DNA of 64,000 bases from NCBI GenBank assembly GCA_963555705.1, contig OY743172.1, positions 66,298,602 to 66,362,601 on the forward strand. The letters run 5' to 3'. The DNA is from Ligustrum vulgare. Its lineage: Eukaryota; Streptophyta; Magnoliopsida; Lamiales; Oleaceae. Position numbers and translations under genes: made by a program. Below, one piece after another: positions 1 to 8,818 of the stretch (position 1 is the stretch's first letter; every line of letters begins with the position of its first letter). Below the pieces are notes generated by a model that worked only from the letters and a program-made list of their open reading frames with translations, had not been told where the DNA came from and did no database searches.

Positions 1-343
1 ATGACTTTCAAGAACATCTTTTACCAGAATGACATCAAAATGGAAAAGACGTTGCCAGAGACTCCACGAAAAAATGGAGTTGCATAACGTATGTACCTGA
101 CATTGAGAGAGAAAGAGAGCCCGTAGCATGAGGCTACATATAAGCTTTCCCAAACAGTTCTGGACAGAGGCAGTCAACACCGCGACGTACTTAATCAATC
201 GGGGACCTCTGATACCGTTGCAATATAGGATATTGAAAGAAGTATGGAGCTGAAGAGAAATGAAGATCACCAGATGAAAGTTTTTTATGTGTCACATATG
301 TACATATTAGTGATCTGGATTGGGGCAAGTTTGATCCTAAATA
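1..343 (+). pseudogene. Ty1/copia integrase fragment
   Basis: Short conserved blocks of a copia pol polyprotein can be read in broken frames. TPRKNGVA near 61-88 is followed by an in-frame stop, then KQFWTEAVNTATYLINRG near 154-207, then CVTYVHISDLDWGKFDPK near 289-342. In the Ty1/copia family these blocks lie at the end of the integrase core and just after it. Stops and frame changes make it non-coding. The 5' part lies outside the window. The reading continues at 1044 after an inserted LTR and again at 2025 after an inserted MITE. Confidence 0.8.
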
Positions 344-348
344 ATTAA

Positions 349-1038
349 TGATCGGTATGATTTCCCAGTCACATTATTCAAGAATGGGGCTATGGGCCTC
401 AGAAGTGTATAGGTTAGGTCATCTAGATCTATAGGCCAACCCAATTGCCCGACCTCATCATAGGACCATTTCACAACAAACTTAGGGGTTGGGCATGTAT
501 GCCCATGGATTTGACTCTAGACATAAGATCGGGTATGTGCCGACCTTGCCACCACCCATGTCACTCGTTGATCTTAAGGTCGGTCCATCTCGGCCTTATT
601 GTACCAAAGGCCGATCATAAATCCTTCTTGGCTCATGGGCTTCATGATTTGGCCTAGCTCTAGAGCCAATAAAACAGGCGTAGTCAAGTAAACCACTTCC
701 CAGAAAAGAAAATCCAATTCCTATAAGAATTCTTCATTTGAAAGGTAAGTCTCTTCAATAAGGACTCCTCCTAGTAGGAGAGATCAATGGGCTTTGAGGC
801 CTATAAATACAACTCCTTTTCTATTAAACGATTTATTCTATTATTCATCAACACAATTACCAGCTTTATATCTTTCTCTCTACTTTTCTCTCTAGAAAAC
901 TAATTCTCACACCGGATGGGCAACGAGGAGAATCTTCCTCACTTTTTTTGCAGATTGAAGGCAAATCAATCCATCTTTTCCAATGATCAAGTAGTTTCAG
1001 ATCTTGCCACGTCAAGCTTAGGAATTTTTACATCATCA
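349..1038 (+). mobile_element. solo LTR inserted in the copia remnant
   Basis: A 690-bp block interrupts the copia reading exactly between FDPK and KYNFIEYGG. It starts TGAT and ends ATCA, and is flanked by 5-bp repeats ATTAA (344-348) and ACTAA (1039-1043), one mismatch. It holds a TATA-like TATAAATACAA near 802, followed by a pyrimidine-rich leader. No coding sequence is seen. The best reading is a solo LTR of a Ty3/gypsy-type element left by LTR-LTR recombination. The family was not identified. Confidence 0.65.
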
Positions 1039-1043
1039 ACTAA

Positions 1044-1441
1044 AATACAACTTTATTGAATATGGCGGAGATGGGTTCAGGTACTACTTATGGGATGACC
1101 ATAACATAAAGGTCATCAAAAGTCGGGATGTCATATTTAATGAGAATGTAATGTAAAAAGAAAAAAAATGCAATGCAGTTCATGACATTGTACATGACGA
1201 TTTAATATATTCAAAAAGGTAGTAACTCGTGGCAGACCGATGATGGGTTGCATTTCACATGAGCCTATTCTAGATAGTGATGCATCATAGTCTCCGGCTC
1301 ATGTTTTAGAAGGTCAACTTGATCTCATGTTCCAAATAAGAGGTATATGAACTACATGTTACTTATTGATGCCGGTGAACTTAGATGCTATCATGAGGCA
1401 TATCAGGTAGGTGATTCTTGCAAGTGGGAGCTTGCAATGAA
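1044..1441 (+). pseudogene. Ty1/copia pol fragment (integrase-RT spacer and RT start)
   Basis: The frame from 1044 reads KYNFIEYGGDGFRYYLWDD and then SRDVIFNENVM, the conserved block after the copia integrase. Near 1395-1441 it reads YHEAYQVGDSCKWELAMN, the start of the copia reverse transcriptase. Several stops lie between. The fragment is cut by a MITE at 1442 and resumes at 2025 with no apparent loss apart from the duplicated target. Confidence 0.75.
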
Positions 1442-2024
1442 CATAGATGGCAATGGGGCGTGTTCGGGGCTGGTAGTCTCGCCCCGTGCCCCACCTCACG
1501 AGATGAACCTCAAACTCATACCCGCCCCATGACCCGCTAAGTCATAACGGGGTGGGGCGGGACGGGACTGGGTTCGGGCGGGGCATCCAATACCCGCCCA
1601 GCCCCCTCCCGGTTAACGCCTCATTTATTTTTTTTCTTTAAAAAAAAATTTTATTTGAACAATTTTTTTACTTATATTATTATTATATTTCATCCCTCAT
1701 AATTAAACAACTTTTTAAAGCAACACAATATCAAATAACATTTTTTCCAACAAGATCCTACAATATATTTAAATACTCATCATAAACAAAACTAACAAAA
1801 TATAATATTTTTTCAAACTATATAGTAAAAAAAATTAATTATTTTTTAGTATAAGTTGCGGGGCGGGTCAAACAAAACCCGTCTCGCCCCGCCCCATACC
1901 CGCTTCAGGTTTCATTTTAATCCCATACCCGCCCTATCAACTCGCGGGGCGACTTTTTTTTCGTCCCATTAGGGTAGGGTACCCGTCGGATTCGGGGCGA
2001 ATTGGGTTTTTTTGCCCATCCCTA
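1442..2024. mobile_element. GC-rich hAT-type MITE
   Basis: This 583-bp non-coding insert is flanked by a perfect 8-bp duplication GCAATGAA (1434-1441 and 2025-2032), the TSD size of hAT transposons. Its ends form an imperfect inverted repeat: TAGATGGCAA at the left and TAGGGATGGGCAA on the opposite strand at the right. Both ends are very rich in CCCGCCCC/GGGGCGGG blocks, while the centre (1620-1860) is AT-rich. It encodes nothing and would need a transposase in trans. Confidence 0.75.
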
Positions 2025-3060
2025 GCAATGAAAGACAAGATCAAATCCCTCGTATCTAACCAGATGTGTGAACTATCTGAGTTTCCTACAAAAAAGAAGG
2101 GATTGACTACATAGATTTTTAAGTATTGTTGTAGTAGACAGTTTGCACTTGGGACAGTTAGATTTGAAAACTACTTTCCTACTTAGTGAACTAGAGGAAA
2201 AATATTTATGCAGTAACCAGAAGGCTTCTTAGCCAAAGGAAAGGATAAGCTTGTTTGCAGATTGAAGTAGATCATGTATAGCTTAAAGCAAGCCCCGAAT
2301 AGTGGTATAAGAAGTTTGACATATTTTATGTAGAGAAAAGGCTTCTTTAAATGTAATGTTTGACCATTGTTGCTACATTAGGAGATTGGAGTTTAGTTAT
2401 ATCATTTTGCTACTTTTTGAAAATGATATGTTAGTAGCAGTCTCATATATGGACAAAATCAAGAAGTTGAAAGGCAACTATCAGCGGAGTTCAAAATGAA
2501 GGACTTGGTGCAGTAGAGCGAATTCTTTGGAAAGAAGTAAAGTGGATATTGAAATATCTGCATTGAACTACTTTAGATGCTTATGCTTTGGATGAGGTAA
2601 TGTGGCACTACAATGTTTTGTAGGTGAAATTTTTTGCTTGAGTTAGGTCGAGAAGGAGTACTATCACTTATTTTATCGCATTTGTTACTACTGTAGCTAG
2701 ATGGATTTTGTAGATACAGAAGATTGTTTTTTTTATCCACTATAGAAGCAGAGTATGTGGCAGTAACCGAGGCTAGCAAAGAAATGACCTGGTTATGGAG
2801 TTTGTAAGTAGAATTGAGATTCAAACAAGAGAAAAACGTTTTGCATAGTGACAATCATAGTGTGATACATCTGTAGCATTTCATGTGAGAACCAAGCACA
2901 TTGGACTCCATTGTCACTTCATCGGAGGTTAAAGTACTAACACTGGAGAAGATCTAAGTAGCAAGAACCCAGTTGACATGATCATGAAGAAAAACAACCA
3001 AAGACAAATTGGATTTGTGCTCAGCTTGAATTGATCTTCTAGTGTGAAGACAAAGGAGAT
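2025..3060 (+). pseudogene. Ty1/copia reverse transcriptase and RNase H remnant
   Basis: After the MITE the reading resumes as AMKDKIKSLVSNQMCELSEF. It continues with an RT block near 2190-2320 (LEEKIFMQ, PEGFLAKGKDKLVCRLK, YSLKQAPN), a further RT block near 2440-2520, and an RNase H region near 2550-2930 (WILKYLHCTTLDAYALDE, RSRRSTITYFIAFVTTVARW, FHVRTKHIGLHCHFI). These blocks occur in the usual copia order. Many stops and frame changes show it is dead. It ends just before the polypurine tract and 3' LTR. Confidence 0.8.
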
Positions 3061-3121
3061 GACCTACATGATATTTCACACAGCTACAAGAACAATGTCC
3101 CACGAGAGGCCATATTTGTCT

Positions 3122-3134
3122 CCAAGTGGAAGAT
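3122..3134 (+). other. copia polypurine tract
   Basis: The purine-rich CCAAGTGGAAGATT lies immediately upstream of the LTR start. This matches the usual position and form of the copia polypurine tract, the primer for plus-strand DNA synthesis. Confidence 0.6.
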
Positions 3135-3715
3135 TCTTGAATATTGGAGCCCGAATTTGAATAGGCACAACCTAAGAACATTTAAGAAACCCAACCCAAG
3201 AATAAATTGAATTGTGAGAAATCACCTTAGCCATTCAATGGAAGTTTGTGAAAATTGATCCAAGTCATTCATTGGTAGTTGGTAAGAATTGATCCAAGTC
3301 ATCCAATGGTAGTTGGTGAGAATTGATCTTGTGGTAAAATTAATTTAAAGTGCCTATAAATAGAGTATATTTTTGTTGTTTTAGATACACCACAACCATA
3401 GAGAGAAACAACACCAAGAAAGTTCTTATGTAGAGAGTAAAAGTTTCGATCGAAGCTAGTTAAGAGACAAAGGTGAGTTGAGACAAAAGCTTTTCGTGAA
3501 GGCAAGATAATAATAACAGTGGTGTTTTTGTATTCCTTTCCGAGAAGGTGAAATATATTTGTATGAGTCTGTGGACGTAGTCACGTTGTCAACCGTGTAA
3601 ATATTTGTGTCTCATGTTTGCAATTTATTTCTGCAAATTTATATTTTCTTATTTCAGATTATTTTGAGTCCCACCGATCCTGGACGGGACTAGTTGCGTC
3701 TTATAATTCCTAACA
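3135..3715 (+). mobile_element. 3' LTR of the decayed copia element
   Basis: The block begins TCTTGAATATTGG, apparently a mutated TGTTGGAATATTGG-type start, and ends CCTAACA, a common copia LTR end. It carries a TATA box TATAAATAG at 3355-3363. A 20-bp stretch around 3240-3330 (AAGTCATYCAATGGTAGTTGG) is locally duplicated. The 5' LTR and left target site are outside the window. Its right edge abuts the sequence leading to the UGT exon. Confidence 0.75.
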
Positions 3716-3822
3716 TTAATATATTTAAGATACACTTCATGTATTTGAATACGTGCTATCTCATCTAAAAGTTATTACTTCAAAAGGGGTACACTTATTT
3801 ACTTAAATTATGTCTGCAACAG
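3716..3822 (+). other. probable remaining part of the UGT intron
   Basis: These 107 bases separate the copia LTR from the UGT reading frame. They are AT-rich and end with TGTCTGCAACAG, a usable 3' splice site that places the downstream frame correctly. The simplest reading is that the copia element sits in an intron of the UGT gene. The alternative is that the gene was simply truncated by the insertion. Confidence 0.45.
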
Positions 3823-4277
3823 GTTTCATGGAAAGGACTTCAAGTGTGGGAAAAGTCATCGGTTGGGCACCCCAACTGGCCGTGCTGTCCCACCCAGCTC
3901 TTGGCGGGTTCGTGTCTCACTGCGGCTGGAATTCTACATTGGAGAGTCTATGGTTCGGGGTGCCAATGGCTACATGGCCCATGTACGCGGAGCAACAGAT
4001 CAATGCCTTCGAGATGGTGGTAGATTTGGGCATGGCAGTCGATATAAAAATGGATTACAGGAATGATATTAACATAGACAGCAAAGTCATTGTGAGTTGT
4101 AAAGAAATAGAAAAAGGAATTAGGAAACTTATGAATGATAATGAAATTAGAAATAAAGTGAAGGAATTGAAAGAAAAGAGCCATACAGCTTTGATGGAGG
4201 GTGGATCGTCCTACGACTTCTTGGGACGTATGATTGATTGCATCATGCACGGCTCATTCTCCTCTGTTAATGATTAA
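3823..4277 (+). CDS. UDP-glycosyltransferase, C-terminal exon (UGT71-like)
   Basis: This encodes the last ~150 residues of a family-1 plant glycosyltransferase, which moves sugar from UDP-sugar to small acceptors in the cytosol. The PSPG donor-binding box is intact, from [16 protein letters not shown] through [10 protein letters not shown] to the closing YAEQQ, so the terminal Glu-Gln pair is present. A C-terminal helix region follows, ending in a stop at 4275-4277. The start is chosen at the AG splice acceptor because the frame has no suitable Met and [18 protein letters not shown] is a known mid-protein block. The N-terminal acceptor domain would lie left of the window. The frame is undamaged, so the gene may still be functional if the copia-bearing intron is spliced. 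UGT71 assignment rests on overall resemblance only. Confidence 0.85.
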
Positions 4278-4332
4278 ATTAGGGGATATTGACATGAAAT
4301 TTGTGAATGAGAGATGTATTAATGAGCAAAGT

Positions 4333-4525
4333 ATACTCATCTTTTTATTACTATTATTAAAGTAATACTTTATTAAAGTATGAATATTTTATTTTTAAAA
4401 GTTGTTTGTCCCTTTGTACAATTATTGGTTGTATTGTTGTGTTATCCGTCAGGAGGAATCTTTCTTTTTAAAAGAAAGATAAGGTCGACTCAAAAGTTTG
4501 TAATGTATCCATAAAATAATGGTGC
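4333..4525 (+). repeat. direct duplication, copy 1 (3' flank of UGT)
   Basis: This segment and 4758-4936 share long matching runs, including ATTATTGGTTGTATTGTTGT and GTCAAAAGTTTGTA followed by GTATCCATAA. They also share the oligo-T/oligo-A stem before AGATAAGG. The copies differ by point changes and small indels, so the duplication is not recent. The intervening DNA contains the small ORF at 4519-4752, whose ATG lies at the very end of copy 1. Confidence 0.7.
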
Positions 4526-4752
4526 GTTTCGTCAAAATCGCGTTGGTCTTGTGTTTGTCTTTCATGCTCTTCTCCCTCTATATAAGGAGAACTCTTTCTC
4601 ATTGTAAAGCATCCAAAGGACATAGACGGAGAAATAAAAATCGTCCCAAAAATAACATTGGATGGTTAAACTTGTATGATTTACCTCTAATCTCACAAAA
4701 TTCAGAAGAATCAAATGAACCAGAAGACTCTATGAAACTTGATGAACCATGA
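4519..4752 (+). CDS. hypothetical small secreted peptide (77 aa)
   Basis: I do not recognise this protein. Residues 1-28 form a signal-peptide-like segment: MVRFVK followed by a hydrophobic core (IALVLCLSFMLFSLYI). Then comes a very basic stretch (KGHRRRNKNRPK), a short GWLNLYDLPL block and an acidic tail ending KLDEP. That order (signal, basic processing-like region, short tail) is typical of plant secreted peptides, but no known motif is matched. The ATG lies at the end of duplicated repeat copy 1 and the stop lies before copy 2. It could equally be a chance ORF. It may lie in the UGT 3' flank or be a separate gene. Confidence 0.3.
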   Translation: MVRFVKIALVLCLSFMLFSLYIRRTLSHCKASKGHRRRNKNRPKNNIGWLNLYDLPLISQNSEESNEPEDSMKLDEP

Positions 4753-4757
4753 CAAGA

Positions 4758-4936
4758 CAGCACTCTCATCTACTTTATTAAAGTAGGAATCTTTTCTTTT
4801 TAAAATCTTTATATCCGTTTGTATAATTATTGGTTGTATTGTTGTATTATCTATCAGAAGGAGTCTTTCTTTCTTTTTTTTTTAAAAAAAAGATAAGGCC
4901 AAGTCAAAAGTTTGTACTGTATCCATAATATAATGA
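4758..4936 (+). repeat. direct duplication, copy 2
   Basis: This is the second copy of the segment at 4333-4525. It has a longer oligo-T/oligo-A stem (CTTTTTTTTTTTAAAAAAAAG region near 4872-4895) and lacks the downstream ORF. Confidence 0.7.
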
Positions 4937-6427
4937 CGCATGTCCATTGTTTCGAAACTAGAAGAGATAAAAATTGGTTGAGAAACGAACAACATTAAAG
5001 AAAGATGAATGGAGTTGCTTTATAAAAAGCAAAAGAAAAAGAGGGGAATAATACTATTTCGTCTTGACATTAATTTAAAGATTTTTAATCATCTTAAAAG
5101 GGCACACATTTTTGTTAAATTTCCATTAAAGATTCATAAAAAATTGTTTTAACCTACTTCTATTTTGATTGGAACTTTATTTGTCTTGAATGGTAACATC
5201 ATTTGTTAATTCTTTTTTATTAAAGGTTACATATTGAAACCAACTCATATGGCTAATAGTTTGATCAAAGTTTTATTTGCTTAAAAATGTCACATTTTTT
5301 TGTTACATATTAAAAAGTGATGTTTAATTCTATGTAGTGCAAATTTTAGCTCTTCACCTGTTGTTTTAAGACATCGATGTAACATCAGCTATGTATTGAG
5401 TACTAACATATATCTTCTGTACCATAGCATCGAAAATAACAAGTCCTTTCCATGGCCTCGGATGAAGAAAAAGCTTCATCTCCACATGCATATTTCCTTT
5501 TGTTTCTGCAAATTTAATTCACCAACTATGTGTTTGATATTATTTAAAATGATTTTTTTTAAAAAAAAGTAATTTTTAGAAGAATTGATGATTGAGATTT
5601 GATTGAAATGTTAAATATTGTGAGCTTGACTTTTAATGAATGATTAAGATTGCGTACTGTAAAAATAAAGAAAATTTTAAAGAGCAACAAACAAGGGCAT
5701 ATATGTGCTGGAAAATTTACTCATGAAAGTTAAACACAAAATTGCTTCACGTCAAAAGAAGAACCATGAACCAAGGCATGTCAATACTTGAATTGAACAT
5801 TACACTTGAAATCTTAAATAAATGGAAGAACATCGAAAATTGGAGATAGAGAGGCTCAAACACGACTCCAAATCACTTCACTGTCTTAAAAATACATTTA
5901 CTCCCTCTTGGTCGAGATGCTTTGGAACTGTAATGCAAATAATTTCAGTGGATTAATCAAGAGTTCTAACTAGATATACACAAAGCACAATGAATACCCG
6001 AAGAAAAGAACACGAAAACAATATAAAAAATAGAATTTGAAATGGTCGAAGTTGATCTCATTCTTTGATAGAATATTATAACGTTATAAAACACGTTTTA
6101 TATCAATTTCATACTCAATATATAGTGTTAGAATAATCATACACAAAGGAAGGCATACGTAGGACGAAAGGGCCTCTTTTGGTGCCCAAAAGGTTGCATC
6201 ATATGAATAGGCACTTGTTTATTTGAACCATATGATCACATATGGTTATGTATATTAAGAGATAAAATTTCACATCAAATAAAGATGAAAACATGTACGG
6301 GCTCAAAGGGTAACAAAAAATGGAATCATATACTATACCTATTTCACAAGTTATATAATAGATTGTCTCATTGGAAAAGAGTGTATGAGTTCCAATAAAA
6401 GCTTGACACACACTTGTTGTGTGTTTA
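4937..6427. other. AT-rich spacer, no gene seen
   Basis: I see no coding frame with recognisable content, no clear LTR ends and no RNA gene. Oligo-A and oligo-T runs are frequent. Short ORFs here are chance. Confidence 0.5.
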
Positions 6428-7262
6428 TCTATCGCAAATATACGGATCGCACTATTAATATAGTGGGCAAAGAGTCCATCTATCGAACCAACGAGATTGA
6501 GATAAATTATTATCCTAGACTACTAACCTTAACCAAAACATGAAAAATCAATTTATGTTTGTGAAAACTCAGTTTAAACTCAATAATCAACTAACCATAA
6601 AATAAGAAATTAAACGAAATCAAGCAAAATTTAAAGATTGATATATGTAATGAATGTGACTATAATGCTAGGATCTAGAGTCTACTTTTTATTCCATTTT
6701 TCATACTTTTGTTTAAATAACTAACAACAATTTATATGTAATGAAAATCAACGTTCCTAAATCTATTAAAGCCCTCTTTCCAATGGGAATTAAAACTTAT
6801 TCCTATATGTGCTCAACTATATTTCTATTAAGAATGTAAATATATAGGAAAACATTAACAATTCATAAACAATTAAAATTATATAAAGCATACAGGGATA
6901 TTTATCGAACTTTACGGAAATCAAAATAAGTCTAACGAATTCCAAATCTTTCAAACTTAAGAACACGTCAACAAAATTTATATAATTGTCGAAACATGAA
7001 ATATAGAATTAATTGCTCAAAACTATAAATTGTCTTTAATTAAACAAAACCAAATTCCAGAATTTAAAGCTTTATCATGAACTTAAAGTTTATCCTAGAT
7101 ACATTTTTTACTATAAAAACAAGATTTGATAATAATCATTACCGGATGTAGAAAATAATCTTGTTATAGGATAAATCATCTTCAATTTATCTTTGTGCCT
7201 CTTGAAACAACGTAAAACTCTCAATCTTTATGTGTTTTACCTCTTTATCGTTGTGTGTCCAA
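6428..7262 (-). repeat. degenerate LTR remnant (Tat/Athila-type)
   Basis: On the minus strand the segment near 6428-6520 reads as an LTR end of the type seen intact on the plus strand near 45680-45765: a run around a GACTCT/GAGCTCTT block, then TCCACTATATTA-like and CGATCCGTATATTTGCG-like blocks. The rest is AT-rich and featureless. The borders are uncertain because no TSD was found. Confidence 0.4.
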
Positions 7263-7378
7263 TTTTATACAGCATCCCATATATATAGGTAGGTTAGAAC
7301 CTTTTTTTCAATTAGGAAAAATCTAATAGAATCTGTGTTGGAAAAGGAAAATAATTTTGGCCCAGAAAATAGCCAAGC

Positions 7379-8260
7379 CGATGCAAACCACGTAGTAATT
7401 GTAGCTACGCAACCCACAAATATTTGGATTCGACCCAAGAACGCCAAAGAATCACGATTTCGAGATTGATTCAAATTAACTGAACCAAACAACCAACACA
7501 ATCAATAGATATGCTGACCTCTTGATCACAATGAAAATAAATCTCACCCAAGATTTGAACAAACAAGATTAACTCGCAAGTTCGGATTTTATTCAATAAA
7601 AAATAATGTTTGAAAGCAAATTGTCTCTCAATAATAATATCAAAGTTGTGTTTTTTTAAAATAATGAAAATCACATCCCTATAAATAGGGTCAAAATCTA
7701 GGTTAAGAGTTTTAATTAAACTAGGAAACAAATACCTAAGAATAAGGAAATAAATAAAAATCCTAAATTTACGCGTATAGCTATTTACGGCCGTGACTAA
7801 TTTCCTTACGGCCGTAAGACTCTTTCTGTTTCACCATTACGGCCGTGAGACTTTATTTACGGCCGTAAGTCTCAATTCTGAAATTCTTGTTTTCAGCCCG
7901 AGGCCTCATTACGGCCGTGATAAATATGTGTTACGGCCGTAAGTCCAATTTTCTTAAAAATCACAATTTTCATCAGTGTGCTCGTTATGGCCGTAAGGAT
8001 TATGGGTTATGGCCGTAATTTTTGAATTTTGACAATCCTCTTCGACGGCCTGAATGAGGTTGATCCACTCGTCGTTTTGGCTCGGTCCCAACATGGAACT
8101 TGCTTCTTTTGATGACACGAACATTGTTTTGGACATTGTTCCTTGAACTAGCTTGTCCATTGCTTCGTTGGCCCTCTTTGTTTGCAGTCGAGTCATTGGT
8201 CCTCCTTTGATCTTCAATGGATCTTTGTGCGGGCTTGTATTCGTGGTCTGGATCACATCA
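7379..8260 (-). repeat. element A 3' LTR
   Basis: In element sense it starts TGATGTGATCC at 8260 and ends TTTGCATCG at 7379 (terminal A mutated to G relative to the other LTR). It contains the palindrome array at 7785-8018 and, ~100 bp further along in sense, a TATA-like CCCTATTTATAGGG at 7677-7690. The pol reading frame runs on into the first ~300 bases of this LTR. Confidence 0.9.
7785..8018. promoter_or_regulatory. array of TTACGGCCGTAA palindromes, 8 copies in 4 pairs
   Basis: Copies start at 7785, 7806, 7837, 7857, 7909, 7931, 7985 and 8007. Partner copies are 20-22 bp apart; pairs are 31-54 bp apart. Most units are TTACGGCCGT followed by AA or GA; two carry TTATGGCCGTAA. The array lies between the LTR start and the TATA-like box, where upstream promoter elements of the LTR would be. 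It recurs in other element families in this window. Function is inferred. Confidence 0.75.
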
Positions 8261-8814
8261 TCCCCTCCCTCTTCGAAAGAATTCGACCTCGAATCTGTAC
8301 CTGCATCAAACGGAGATAGATCAGAAACATTAAATGAAGCCGAAACATTATACTCACCAGGAAGATCGAGTTTATAGGCATTGTTGTTGATCCTTTCAAT
8401 CACTTGGAATGGACCATCCCCTCGCGGTTGTAACTTTGACTTGCGTTGTTCGAGAAACCGTTCCTTCCTCAAGTGTACCCAAACCCAATCACCGGGTTCA
8501 AATATAACGCCCTTTCTCCCTTTGTTAGCCTGCGAAGCATAATGTTCATTTTTCTTTTCAATCGCCAACCTCACCTTGTCGTGGAGGGATTTAACCATTT
8601 CAGCCTTTTTCTTTCTATCTAAGCTACTACGTTCATTCACAGGTAAAGGAATTAAATCCAATGGTGTTAGCGGATTAAAACCATAAACAATTTCAAATGG
8701 TGAACAAGAAGTAGTAGAATGTATAGCCCTATTATATGCAAATTCAATAAATGGTAAACACTCTTCCCAATTTTTCAAATTTTTATTGATTATGGTGCGC
8801 AACAATTGAATCAT
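7954..8814 (-). pseudogene. element A integrase C-terminal part, running into the LTR
   Basis: The frame continues the integrase after the frameshift at ~8885. It begins MIQLLRTIINKNLKNWEECL, the end of the catalytic core region, then AYNRAIHSTTSCSPFEIVYG. Next are the basic C-terminal domain (GDWVWVHLRKERF, residues ~110-122) and the ending LSPFDAGTDSRSNSFEEGGDD near residue 170-190, at the polypurine tract. About 100 further codons lie inside the 3' LTR (GGPMTRLQTKRANEAMDKL and beyond), reaching the palindrome array, where the stop lies. No chromodomain is visible. Confidence 0.8.
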
Positions 8815-8818
8815 TGTC

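Noticed and set aside
2573..2854. 93-aa minus-strand ORF
   Set aside because: Antisense to recognisable copia RNase H blocks on the plus strand; a shadow frame.
3863..4250. ORFs overlapping the UGT exon in other frames
   Set aside because: They are shadows of the UGT coding sequence, which has a clear PSPG box.
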